Of a stretch of 64,000 bases of DNA, positions 53,331 through 62,306 are shown piece after piece. This DNA is from JAYFQE01 sp034927345 (GTDB lineage Bacteria; Bacillota; Clostridia; Saccharofermentanales; UBA5734): contig JAYFQE010000015.1 of the NCBI GenBank assembly GCA_034927345.1, positions 262,001 through 326,000 of the forward strand, written 5' to 3'. The translations under genes and the position numbers were made by a program. The notes beneath the pieces were generated by a model. That model had not been told where the DNA came from. It was given only the letters and a program-made list of their open reading frames with translations, and did no database searches. The number at the start of each line of letters is the position of its first letter. Within the stretch, counting starts at the first letter, position 1.

Positions 53331-54104
53331 TTATTTGGTCCAGCCTCTGATTTTCAAGGCGTCATAGCTCTTTTTCATTTCGCCGTAAGGATCGGCAGCC
53401 TGGACGGCGTTATCCTGTTCGACATAGGCAACCTTTACGGTGCCGACATCGATCAGCGCCTGCATGATCTCGTCCATCGGCGTTGCTCCGTAATAGATCG
53501 GCACGATGCGGTCGACGCTCGATTCATTTTCATATTTAGGCGCGCGGAAGTCCTTGATATGGACGTACTGAAGGCGGGACGCGTATTTTTTGACGGCCCC
53601 CACAGCGTCGGCTCCGGCAAAATCGACCCAACCGGTATCCAAGGTAAAGTTCCAATTTGTTTTCTCATAGAGGACGTCCATTGCGCAATAGCCGCCCATA
53701 TCGGCAAATTCCATGTAATGGTTGTGATAAGCCAGTTTCAGGCCTGCGTCCTCCAGTTTTTTGGCCGCGGGGGACAAGTCGGCAATCATTTTTTCGACTT
53801 GAACGACCCCGTCCGTCAGATACCCGCCGGGATAACCGATGCCGACCACATCCGCGCCGAGAATCTGATGATTTTTGATCACCGCGTCGGTTTCATTGAT
53901 GATCTCCGGAATCTCCGTATGGGTCAGGCCGATATGCAGATCAAATTCGTCGGCATATTCGCGGGTCTTTCGCGCATCATACGCGAAACCGCTGATCTGT
54001 ACCGAGTTATATCCGATTTCCTTCATGGTTTTAAAGGTTGTGCGGATCCCTTCGTTGGAATCGCACCGGGTGCAAACAGAATAGAGCTGAGCGCCGATAA
54101 TCAT
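53331..54104 (-). CDS. sugar phosphate isomerase/epimerase-like TIM barrel protein
   Basis: About 257 residues of the xylose isomerase-like AP endonuclease-2 fold: IIGAQLYSVCTR at the start, GYNSVQISGF, LKLAYHNHYMEF (metal His), TLDTGWVDFAGAD, YVHIKDFRAP and AYVEQDNA. The Glu, Asp and His residues bind a divalent metal. ATG 54104 has AGGAGG; the longer frame to 54164 lacks one. With the Gfo/Idh enzyme it forms a common pair for converting unusual sugars or inositols. Confidence 0.9.
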   Translation of the reverse strand: MIIGAQLYSVCTRCDSNEGIRTTFKTMKEIGYNSVQISGFAYDARKTREYADEFDLHIGLTHTEIPEIINETDAVIKNHQILGADVVGIGYPGGYLTDGVVQVEKMIADLSPAAKKLEDAGLKLAYHNHYMEFADMGGYCAMDVLYEKTNWNFTLDTGWVDFAGADAVGAVKKYASRLQYVHIKDFRAPKYENESSVDRIVPIYYGATPMDEIMQALIDVGTVKVAYVEQDNAVQAADPYGEMKKSYDALKIRGWTK

Positions 54105-54213
54105 ATAGAAACCTCCTGTAGAATTTGATTTTTTTGTGTTTATCCTTAACCTGCGGTGCCGCAATTAAATTACCTTATTTCGCGCAATCAAGCAAGCGAT
54201 CATTATAGATTTC

Positions 54214-56388
54214 TCAAACATTGCGCTTTCTGTATTCGGTCGGCGTGATTCCTGTTAACTTAGAGAAATTTACGATAAGCTGTTTTGAACTATTATAACC
54301 GCATCGAGCCGCAATATCCTTTACGGCCATACAGGTTTCTGTAAGCAGTTCTCTCGCCTTATCGATGCGTTTTATGGTCAAATAGGACTTATAATTGATG
54401 TAATTCTTACTTTTAAAGTACTTTGTAATATAGTTCGGCGTAAGATTGACCGCCGACGCGATGTCGTCAAGTCCGATATCCCGTTCTATATTATTCTCAA
54501 TATACTTCAATATATTTTTCATCATATCCGTGTGCATCTCGCTGTTATAGAATTCGGTTATCGACTCGTAATTAACAAGCATGGTTTGCACGCGGTTTTC
54601 AGCCGCTTCCGTACTCCACGCTACGCTGGAGCAAGCATTAAACTTAATTTTTTCGCGAGCTGAAGCGTCCATGTTTTCATAAACCCGCGTCAGATATAAT
54701 TCGTACACACTGATAAGCTGCAAGTATTCCTTAAAACTAATTTCCCGGTCGAGATTGTTTTTCAGCGAATTCTTGATTGTTTCTATAACCAATTGGCTGT
54801 TTCCCGAGATGATATAATTGTACAGCATACTCTCGATATTGCTCGGCAGCTCATATCCGATATATTTATAATCATAATCAGCATCAAAAACTTCTGTTTC
54901 ACAAAGCCCCGCTTTCCTGCTGTCAAGGGCTCGCACCGCGTCGAAGTAGGACTTGCCTATGCCGTACACATCGTGATATTGCCTGCCCGCGGCGATAATT
55001 GTATTCGTGTCCTTGAGCATCATCGTACACTGCCGGAGGATAACATCCCGCGACAATTCGTGCTGGATATAGAAAATCAGCACATATTCTTCCTTATGAC
55101 GCTTAAAGACTGATACAACGCCGTCAGTAAAGAAACGTTTTATCGCCTCTTCAATATCGTCGTTCACCTGATTGGCATAGATAACAACGGCCATATAATC
55201 GCCATCGCGCAGCTCGATGGACAAGGTGCTCAACATATCTTCCAAGCCCTTATCACTTTCCGGATCTTCAATAAGCTTTCTGAACACGGACTCAAGGATC
55301 ATCGGCGTGCTGCGCGTAACCAGTTCCGTCATCGTACGGTTATTTTCAAGAATCGCATTGACATTATGCTCGATGACGGCAAATTCATTATCCCCGCTGC
55401 GGTTTCCGGCGGTTACGATCAGATCGGCCGCGTTATACAGCGGCCGGTATATATGTCCGGCTATGCAAAAGGATATAATAATACCTAAAAACATCGTCGC
55501 GGCAATGATGATCAACGAGATGGCGAGTGAAATTTTTATCTCGCCCGTTATCATCTCTATTGGCGTAAGCGTAATAATATTCAATTCCTTTGTCGAGGTG
55601 CCGCCGCTGAGAACAAGATACCCGTTCACATCGTCATTTTTAATAGCCAGGTGAATCAGCTTATCATCTCGCTTTTCTGAAAGGTAGCCGATGATGTTCA
55701 TCTTGGCATCCGTGATGCAGACAATGCGATCCTTGATGAATTCACGAAAGGTTTCCATATCCTGCAGCTTATTGATATTAATTTCCATGCAGAGCGTCGC
55801 GAATTTTACGTTGCCCGAAAAGATTGATTGCAAGACATATATGGAGGAGCCGTCTTCGTTCATCCGAAGCGTAAAACGGTGGCGTTCCTTGACAAGTTCC
55901 TGCCAGACCGTCGCCTGGCCGCCAAAATATTTTTCGAAATATAAAGACTGATTGGTTACACCGTTCTGATCAATGACAAAGTCATATTTTTCTTGCGCGA
56001 TAAAAACATTTTTGATGTTTTTATCCGCGATGTAAACCATATAGAGCTTGGAAATAACGTCTGTTATCTCCTTGTTATCTTCATAAGACTGGATATTCCG
56101 GTCATAATGAAACAATTCATCCACGACGCCGCGATTTCCGACGATTGAGTTTATCGCCTGATACGATTTGTCGATCACGTTATTAAATTGTTCAATACTG
56201 TATTCGAGATTGATTTCCTGCGCTTCTCTTTCCCGTTCAATCATCGTGCCGCGCAGATAGTACAACACGGCAATGCTGACAGCTGCAAAAACAGCTGTCA
56301 GCGTCACCACCATAACAAGTAATTGTAAATAGAAGCTCCGCAGCTTGTACTTCTTCAAAATTTGTACCAATTTATACTTTTTGTTCAT
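54214..56388 (-). CDS. membrane-bound AraC-family transcriptional regulator
   Basis: 724 residues. One helix at about 21-45 and a second at about 280-305 flank an extracellular sensor of about 235 residues (Cache-like). The cytoplasmic region ends in two AraC helix-turn-helices (IGLDDIASAVNLTPNYITKY and VKDIAARCGYNSSKQLIVNF). Unlike the YesM/YesN pair, sensor and DNA-binding parts are in one protein. GAGG precedes ATG. It lies inside the operon after the binding-protein gene and probably activates the operon when the sugar is outside the cell. Confidence 0.9.
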   Translation of the reverse strand: MNKKYKLVQILKKYKLRSFYLQLLVMVVTLTAVFAAVSIAVLYYLRGTMIEREREAQEINLEYSIEQFNNVIDKSYQAINSIVGNRGVVDELFHYDRNIQSYEDNKEITDVISKLYMVYIADKNIKNVFIAQEKYDFVIDQNGVTNQSLYFEKYFGGQATVWQELVKERHRFTLRMNEDGSSIYVLQSIFSGNVKFATLCMEININKLQDMETFREFIKDRIVCITDAKMNIIGYLSEKRDDKLIHLAIKNDDVNGYLVLSGGTSTKELNIITLTPIEMITGEIKISLAISLIIIAATMFLGIIISFCIAGHIYRPLYNAADLIVTAGNRSGDNEFAVIEHNVNAILENNRTMTELVTRSTPMILESVFRKLIEDPESDKGLEDMLSTLSIELRDGDYMAVVIYANQVNDDIEEAIKRFFTDGVVSVFKRHKEEYVLIFYIQHELSRDVILRQCTMMLKDTNTIIAAGRQYHDVYGIGKSYFDAVRALDSRKAGLCETEVFDADYDYKYIGYELPSNIESMLYNYIISGNSQLVIETIKNSLKNNLDREISFKEYLQLISVYELYLTRVYENMDASAREKIKFNACSSVAWSTEAAENRVQTMLVNYESITEFYNSEMHTDMMKNILKYIENNIERDIGLDDIASAVNLTPNYITKYFKSKNYINYKSYLTIKRIDKARELLTETCMAVKDIAARCGYNSSKQLIVNFSKLTGITPTEYRKRNV

Positions 56389-56460
56389 CGGTACACCTCA
56401 AAATCTTCTATCTGTGACGATACTACCTATTATATACAAACTGCAGAAACAATCTTCTGT

Positions 56461-58152
56461 TTACCGCCAGCTGCCGGAGAATTTGGCCATTCCTTTGCTG
56501 TTGAGGATTTCGCAGACCTTATCCATATCGCCGTAGCCGGCAAGCTTCGTCATAAAGGTATCCCAATCTTTGTCGAGACTCATGTCGCCCATGATGAACT
56601 TGACGATGCATTCGTTAAGATATGTATTGACCGGCGCGGTGATGTCTGAAATTTCCGTGTTTTCTTCTTCGGTCAAGGTCGGATAACCATAATTATAGGC
56701 CGGAGTCAATTTGCCGGAATCGAGCAACGCCATCTGACTGTCGATCGCTTTATAAATTTCCGGACTCTCTTCGATCATGCGTACGGCGCGCGCATCGCAG
56801 ATACCGAATCCTCTCAGCCACGGGCTCCGCCAGTAACCAAAATCGGACATGGTCTTGGTTCCTTTGAAATTGCCATACGCGGTGCTGACAACGTCGTCTT
56901 TATAGTAATTGAGACCGTCGTCTCCAACGGTGTAGGACTCGCCTTCAATGCCGAAATAGGCCAGCGTAGCAACATCGTCGCTGAACAGCGTGTCGATGCA
57001 AGCGGCAAGCAATTCCGGATGCTTGGTATTTGCGCTGGTGAAGCAAGCCCAATTGCAAACGCCGTCGGAAGACTGGTCAACCGTGATGTACGCGTCTGTT
57101 CCGCGGGGCGTCGGGAACAGCTGGATTTCAAAATCGGATTCCGCGCTGAACGGTAATGAGAAATTGGTCTTGGTATGAGAGAATCTGGATTGGTAATCAT
57201 GCGTGAAAGCAAATTTGCCGCCGTACAGAAAATCAAATACCTGGTCTTCGGTTTGTGTATTGATTTCGTGGTCGATCAGATTTTCTGTCCACAGAGTATT
57301 CATAAACGTCAGAAAACCCTTTAGCTCGCTGTCTCCTCTTGCCGGACCAAAATCCCATTTGTTTTCGGCCGGATAATAAGCAAGCGACATATCACCGCGA
57401 TTTTTAAACATCAGGGACATTGAGGACATCAGGGCAACTAGACCGTCCCGGCGCTGAATGGGCGTAATATCTTTCTCGGCTTTAACCTTGCGGCAAGCGT
57501 CAAGAAATTCTGCCTGCGTTTCGGGAATTTTGATATTCAATTCATCGAGCAGCGTTTTGTTCGCCACCCAGGATTGCATGACGCGATCCTGCGTCGTGAC
57601 ATTCAGCGGAAGCGCATACTGATGTCCCGCCGTATCCTGAAGCGTCTTATACATGGTTATATTTTGCGCATACTTGTCAACATTGGGCATATATTCTTTC
57701 ATCAAGGGAGCGTAGTCAAGAAAGATTCCGTTCTGACCATAGGTTGAAAGATAGCTGTATACGTTATTAAGAAGCATTAAATCAGGGATTTCGCCGCCGG
57801 CAAGAAGCAGCGGGGCTTTTGTCTGGTAATCGGCATAGGAAAGAATTTCCAGATCCAGGCGGATGTTGCCGAGCTTTTCATTAAGCGCTTTGACAATCGG
57901 CAGCGTCTCGTCGGTATAATCGGCGCCGGTATCAAACCAGAAATAACTGAAGGTAACCTCATCGCCCGTATACGGGAGGAGGCCGGCATTCTGCGCTTCA
58001 GTTGCCGCTGCGGTGCCTGTGGCCTGCGATGTTGTTTTCTCCGACGTCGCGCTGCTGCTGCCCACGGTGGTGCTTGTGGCGGCATTGGCGCAGCCCGCCA
58101 CAGAGATTACCAGCATGACTGCCAGTAAAGTGGCCATGATTCTTCGTTTCAT
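56461..58152 (-). CDS. extracellular solute-binding lipoprotein, third CUT1 transporter
   Basis: 563 residues with signal peptide MKRR, hydrophobic run and lipobox VAGC, then a Ser/Thr/Ala linker of about 35 residues. The mature part reads VTFSYFWFDTGADY, LLAGGEIPDLMLLNN and is of the LplA-type. AAAGGAG precedes ATG. It follows the LplC-type permease by 55 bases, and the membrane AraC gene follows it. Substrate unknown. Confidence 0.92.
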   Translation of the reverse strand: MKRRIMATLLAVMLVISVAGCANAATSTTVGSSSATSEKTTSQATGTAAATEAQNAGLLPYTGDEVTFSYFWFDTGADYTDETLPIVKALNEKLGNIRLDLEILSYADYQTKAPLLLAGGEIPDLMLLNNVYSYLSTYGQNGIFLDYAPLMKEYMPNVDKYAQNITMYKTLQDTAGHQYALPLNVTTQDRVMQSWVANKTLLDELNIKIPETQAEFLDACRKVKAEKDITPIQRRDGLVALMSSMSLMFKNRGDMSLAYYPAENKWDFGPARGDSELKGFLTFMNTLWTENLIDHEINTQTEDQVFDFLYGGKFAFTHDYQSRFSHTKTNFSLPFSAESDFEIQLFPTPRGTDAYITVDQSSDGVCNWACFTSANTKHPELLAACIDTLFSDDVATLAYFGIEGESYTVGDDGLNYYKDDVVSTAYGNFKGTKTMSDFGYWRSPWLRGFGICDARAVRMIEESPEIYKAIDSQMALLDSGKLTPAYNYGYPTLTEEENTEISDITAPVNTYLNECIVKFIMGDMSLDKDWDTFMTKLAGYGDMDKVCEILNSKGMAKFSGSWR

Positions 58153-58207
58153 TTTGCATTTCTCCTTTTAATAATTTTATATATCCCGTTTATCACGGTT
58201 TATATCA

Positions 58208-59089
58208 TCATCCCTTGACGGATCCCACCATGACGCCCTTGGCAAAGTACTTTTGCATAAAGGGATAGATACAAAGAATAGGAATCATCGCGATCATCGC
58301 GCCGGCACATTTAACGGTGCGTGAACTGGTCATCATCTGCATCGCCGCATCACCGCCGAAAATATCTTCTTCTCTCATGTCAAGCGTGACCAATAAACTG
58401 CGCAAGAACATCTGAATCGGATACTTCTCCGGACTTCTGAGATAGAGTACTGCGTTGATATAACTATTCCAATGCCCGACAATGGAAAACAAGGCCATGG
58501 TCGCCAGAAGCGACTTTGAAAGGGGAAGAATGATGGTGAAAAGCACTCTGAAATGACCGGCTCCGTCAATTTTCGCGGCTTCCTTGAGCGAACTTGGAAT
58601 CTGCTTAAAAAAAGTCTTGTAAATCATCACGTTATAGGCGCTGATTCCGGGCAGGACCATCGGCCAGATGGTATCCATCAAACCCATGCGCTGGATCAGA
58701 AGATAATAGGGGACCAGGCCGCCGGAAAAGAACATGGTTATGACAAGAAATATCGTCACCGGCTTACGCGCCGAAAACACGGGAACAGACAAAGAATAGG
58801 CGATCAAGCTTGTCGTGAGCAGGGTTATCAATGTGCCGACCGCAGCATACAATATGGTATTCATATAGTATTGGAACATCTTGTTGCTGCTTAACAAATA
58901 CTGGTATGAAGAAAACGAAAAGCCCTTCGGCAAAAGCCCGATATTTTGCCCGCCGAGTATCGTTGAATCCGATAAGGACATCGACAGACAATAAATGACG
59001 GGATAAATAAATGCCATCGTTAGCATGATAACCACGATATATATCGTCATCCTGCCGGCCTTCTCACTGAAGGATTCTTTATAATGCAT
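58208..59089 (-). CDS. carbohydrate ABC transporter permease, LplC/YtcP type
   Basis: About 293 residues, six hydrophobic helices. The EAA loop is SSLKEAAKIDGAGHFRVLFT followed by IILPLSKSL; C-terminus KGVMVGSVKG. ATG 59089 follows GGGAGG; the frame extends to 59143 without a ribosome binding site. It pairs with the LplB-type permease at 60197-61126, separated from it by the propeller-hydrolase gene. Confidence 0.9.
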   Translation of the reverse strand: MHYKESFSEKAGRMTIYIVVIMLTMAFIYPVIYCLSMSLSDSTILGGQNIGLLPKGFSFSSYQYLLSSNKMFQYYMNTILYAAVGTLITLLTTSLIAYSLSVPVFSARKPVTIFLVITMFFSGGLVPYYLLIQRMGLMDTIWPMVLPGISAYNVMIYKTFFKQIPSSLKEAAKIDGAGHFRVLFTIILPLSKSLLATMALFSIVGHWNSYINAVLYLRSPEKYPIQMFLRSLLVTLDMREEDIFGGDAAMQMMTSSRTVKCAGAMIAMIPILCIYPFMQKYFAKGVMVGSVKG

Positions 59090-59216
59090 CTTGTTCCTCC
59101 CTGTATCATAAACTGAGTCGGGAAATAATTCCGACAGCGTCATGATTTAACCCATATGTTCTATGCGTTATAAATTCATGTATTTTAAAAGTCATACGCT
59201 ATGAATGACCAGCTTG

Positions 59217-60161
59217 TTATGAATCAAAAAAACCTTGTAAAAAATCCTTCATTGAGCCTTCATAGCAAGCCTCAGCTAAAAACTCGATTCCCTGCTGGCA
59301 GCCCCAGCTATAATACAGGATGGTTCTGCCCAGAAATTCACATAATTCCAGGTCGCTGTTGTTGATATCCAACGCTCTTTCAATTCTGTCGCGCTCGCGT
59401 TTAGTCAAGTACGGATTGGCGATTTTCTTATCCTCATGCGCGTCAAACATGAGCACAGGATTGATCGGGCTATATTCCCAGTCTATAAGATTCTTGCTGC
59501 GGGCGATGCAGTTTGTATAACACGGCCCCGGATTTGCCTCGAGATAAAGGACATAATAATGCGGATCATCCGGCAGCGTATAGATTGCGGGTCCTCCGGC
59601 ATAACGGCCTTTCTGGAAGAAAAAGTCTTCCGGAAGGAGCGTCCAGTGTTTCAGATCTGTCGACTGGGCAAATCGAAAACAGAACTGAATAGGTTTTGCG
59701 ACCTCAAGGAGCATGGTATATCGATGATTGAGCTTACACAGACCTGTGTTGAAAATATTATTTCCTTCAACAGCAAGGCTTCCGTATAATTCCCAATTTT
59801 CAAGGTCAGCTGAACGGAAGATATTCACGGTATCTCCGCCCCAGTCGTCATATGTTTTATCGATACCGCTATCTGCGGTGGCGGATACATACATGAAATC
59901 ACCGTCGACAAACGCCGTCCCGAAATGGTGATTTTGGGCAAAGGGCTTTGTCGCTTGGTTGGTATAGGTATCCACAAAATGGAGATGTGTCGTTTCAGAA
60001 GAATTTGACTCGTTATGTTTATGCGCGCGAAAATACTCAAGCCGATAAAGCCTATCATGGAAAACGACAGGTGTCGTTTCAACGACATCGCATTTAATGG
60101 TTCCGAGTTTTCTGATAGCAGACTTTTGGGGCGCATTGTAATTATCGTATTTTTCGTTCAT
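59217..60161 (-). CDS. GH43/GH32-like five-bladed propeller protein
   Basis: About 314 residues. Blades such as TPVVFHDRLYRLEYF, HFGTAFVDGDFMYVSAT, NIFRSADLENWELYGS, FAQSTDLKHWTLL and YYVLYLEANPGP follow the propeller-hydrolase pattern (paired 'D-x-W' turns). I cannot place catalytic Asp/Glu with confidence, so it may be an enzyme or a sugar-binding relative. The preferred ATG 60161 has AAAGGA about 12 bases upstream, slightly long; a TTG at 60194 is another choice. It is inserted between the two permease genes. Confidence 0.65.
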   Translation of the reverse strand: MNEKYDNYNAPQKSAIRKLGTIKCDVVETTPVVFHDRLYRLEYFRAHKHNESNSSETTHLHFVDTYTNQATKPFAQNHHFGTAFVDGDFMYVSATADSGIDKTYDDWGGDTVNIFRSADLENWELYGSLAVEGNNIFNTGLCKLNHRYTMLLEVAKPIQFCFRFAQSTDLKHWTLLPEDFFFQKGRYAGGPAIYTLPDDPHYYVLYLEANPGPCYTNCIARSKNLIDWEYSPINPVLMFDAHEDKKIANPYLTKRERDRIERALDINNSDLELCEFLGRTILYYSWGCQQGIEFLAEACYEGSMKDFLQGFFDS

Positions 60162-60196
60162 GTAAATCAGTATTCCTTTCAAACTTATTCTCAATA

Positions 60197-61126
60197 TCAG
60201 AAAAAGCTCTCGGCTCCAACCTTACGATTGATCGTGTTCGTAATCCATAATATCGCGAAAGATAAAACTGATGTCAGCAAGCCTACTGCTGCAGAATAGC
60301 TGTATTGTCCGCCAAGCAAACCCCTTCGATACACATAGGTGGATATCACATCGGCCGTCTCGTAATTGGTTTCAGAGTACATAAGCAGGATTTTTTGAAA
60401 ATCATTTCCCAGTATGCCTCCAACTGCAAAGATAAACATGATTTGGATCGTCGGCGCAATACAGGGAATGGTGATCGATATCATCTGCCGCCAGCGTGAT
60501 GCCCCATCGAGGATCGCCGATTCGTAAAGCTCCGGATTTGTTCCGGAAATCGCCGCCAAATACAGAATGGAACAATATCCGATACTCTGCCATACATTTG
60601 ATCCTATATACATCAATCGGAACCATTCCGGACGCTCCATGAAGCTGACCGCTTCGCCGCCAAACAGCTTGATAATATCGTTTGCCACACCGGACAAGGA
60701 GAATATCTCCTTCATCAATCCGACAATAATAACCGTTGATATAAAGTAAGGCATATAAGATATCGTTTGCGACGTGCGTTTAAAGGGCCCTTGTTTCAGT
60801 TCATTAAGGATCAGCGCCAGCATAATGGGCGCCGGGAATGAAAAAAGCAGAGAATATAGACCTAAAAACACCGTGTTTTTGACGATTCTCCAACAAAAAG
60901 GATCTCGAAAAAAAGACACGAAATGCTTTAATCCGACCCAGGTGCTGCCCAATATGCCCCTTGCGGGCACATAATTCTGAAAAGCCATCAGCACGCCGTA
61001 CATGGGTATGTAGCAGAATACAAATACCAGGATAATGGCCGGCAGCGCCATTAAATAGAGCGCGCCTTCGCTTTTAATCACTTTGGAAACCGTATAGGTC
61101 TGTGTTTTGGTTACATCAGTCTTCAT
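60197..61126 (-). CDS. ABC transporter permease, LplB type
   Basis: About 309 residues with six helices and an EAA loop (ELYESAILDGASRWRQ, then ISITIPCIAPT). ATG 61126 has AGAGGAAAG before it; a longer frame to 61174 has none. It is the first gene of the nine-gene operon that ends with GH43 at 47405. No ATPase gene is in the operon. Confidence 0.9.
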   Translation of the reverse strand: MKTDVTKTQTYTVSKVIKSEGALYLMALPAIILVFVFCYIPMYGVLMAFQNYVPARGILGSTWVGLKHFVSFFRDPFCWRIVKNTVFLGLYSLLFSFPAPIMLALILNELKQGPFKRTSQTISYMPYFISTVIIVGLMKEIFSLSGVANDIIKLFGGEAVSFMERPEWFRLMYIGSNVWQSIGYCSILYLAAISGTNPELYESAILDGASRWRQMISITIPCIAPTIQIMFIFAVGGILGNDFQKILLMYSETNYETADVISTYVYRRGLLGGQYSYSAAVGLLTSVLSFAILWITNTINRKVGAESFF

Positions 61127-61187
61127 GTCTTTCCTCTTTGGTTTTGTTTTTATGAACATGAACAGAAAAAGCATCGATGACTCTTAG

Positions 61188-61217
61188 AACATATCAGACG
61201 CAGCGTTTCGTTGTAAA
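61188..61217 (-). promoter_or_regulatory. candidate promoter of the nine-gene operon
   Basis: On the minus strand TTTACA (61212-61217) and TATGTT (61188-61193) are 18 bases apart, about 62 bases before the first permease start. Confidence 0.45.
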
Positions 61218-61344
61218 TGCCGTTTAACTTCCTTCGTTCCCTTTTTTAACAAAAACCCTATAAATTGCCTGGAATCATCCTCGATTTCTACCACTTTCCA
61301 CAAAAACAGAGGGCCTGGACGATTGATCAAGCCTTGTCATGGAT

Positions 61345-61419
61345 CTGGACGGTGAATCAATCTTCGTCGTGTCCTCGATCTTCGATCTGCGGAGCTCCTC
61401 AGATTGGTTCACCGTCCAG
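61345..61419. repeat. 19-base inverted repeat with one mismatch
   Basis: Arms at 61345-61363 (starting CTGGACGGTGAATC) and 61401-61419 (ending TTCACCGTCCAG) pair in 18 of 19 positions with a 37-base loop. No T-run follows either arm. Confidence 0.65.
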
Positions 61420-61421
61420 GC

Positions 61422-61634
61422 GATACGATAGAGGGCAGGTGGGAGCGGATTTTAAGTTGATTGTATGGGGTTTAGCTAAACCTAAAACTCTAGTCATATG
61501 TGTCCGGTGGTTCTTTCTGTTGCCCAAGTGATACTATAGAGGGGTGGTTTAGAAGCGAATTTTATGTTTATCGAATTGGGTTTTTGCGGTAACCTAAAAC
61601 TCTATATTTTAGTGCCCGGTAACCTTTCTGATAC
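61422..61634. repeat. two degenerate tandem copies of a 108-base unit
   Basis: The stretches beginning GATACGATAGAGGG (61422) and GATACTATAGAGGG (61530) align over their length. They share an AAACCTAAAACTCTA/TAACCTAAAACTCTA core and end in related CCGGTGGTTCTTTCTG and CCGGTAACCTTTCTG sequences. The second copy ends in the left arm of the palindrome at 61612-61686. Confidence 0.5.
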
Positions 61635-61686
61635 GAATTAAGGCCGTAAGGCCGCGAAGTTGAGTATCAGAAAGGTTACCGGGCAC
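61612..61686. repeat. perfect 23-base inverted repeat (MITE- or REP-like)
   Basis: Arms at 61612-61634 (GTGCCCGGTAACC...TGATAC) and 61664-61686 are perfect inverse complements over 23 bases, with a 29-base loop that itself has an AAGGCC repeat. There is no T-tract, so it is not an ordinary terminator. It resembles small palindromic elements linked to transposases, but the transposase is not visible here. Confidence 0.7.
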
Positions 61687-61762
61687 CTAGTTATAGGTTT
61701 ATTAAAACAATAAATACTTTTAAATTATAATTAATAAAATATAATTATAATCCAATAATAAT

Positions 61763-61790
61763 TTGACAAAATAATTAATAAGATTATAAT
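61763..61790 (+). promoter_or_regulatory. strong plus-strand promoter in the AT-rich region
   Basis: TTGACA (61763-61768) and TATAAT (61785-61790), both perfect, are 16 bases apart. It lies about 145 bases before the start of the broken gene at 61937. Confidence 0.6.
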
Positions 61791-61936
61791 TCATAACATA
61801 GTATCAAGTCGACAAGGTATTATTTTAAAAGATAATCGGCACGAAGGATTACAATTATTTATATTATCACCTGTTTAAACGATTATTTATCAATTGTATC
61901 GTTTTATTAGATTATTAACACTTAAAGGAGGACGAT

Positions 61937-62294
61937 ATGAAAAAGCAGCGGCTATTTCCATGTGTATTTTAATGTTTTTCCAATCAGTTCAACTTCATTT
62001 ACTAAGCCCATTAATAAGACGGTTCTTGCAGATGGTATTTATGCTGAAGAAGGTGTCGGCCCTGAAATCGTTGCTTTGTACGATGATTACATTAATGGTA
62101 AAATTAAGAATTCAGAAAAAATTGACCCAGATATAAAGGCAATGTTCGCAAACAATGTGGAAATTCCTGAAAACAGCAATGTTGATACAGTATATAACGT
62201 AAAGCAGATTGAGTTAATTGATAACGGTTCTATTTTATATGAAGCAACAGCGTTAACGATAGTAACCTTAATTGTATCGTTTATCAGTAAATGA
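61937..62294 (+). pseudogene. small exported protein gene with two frameshifts
   Basis: AAAGGAGG and ATG 61937 start a frame that stops after eleven codons. Shifting once at an A5 run gives KKAAAISMCILMFF, a signal peptide. Shifting again at a T5 run joins it to SSTSFTKPINKTVLADGIYA, which stays open to 62294 and ends VTLIVSFISK. Both breaks are one base short in a homopolymer, so they may be sequencing errors rather than real mutations. The product would be about 118 residues, exported, of unknown function. It is 12 bases before a membrane-protein gene. Confidence 0.6.
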
Positions 62295-62306
62295 AAGGAA
62301 ATTGAT

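Larger units (their letters stand above)
61218..61936. other. gene-free accessory region with repeats and an AT-rich promoter
   Basis: About 720 bases without a convincing gene. It contains a 19-base inverted repeat, two degenerate copies of a 108-base unit, a perfect 23-base palindrome and then a very AT-rich stretch (from about 61690) with a strong plus-strand promoter. Base composition changes sharply here, marking the border of acquired DNA. Confidence 0.6.
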
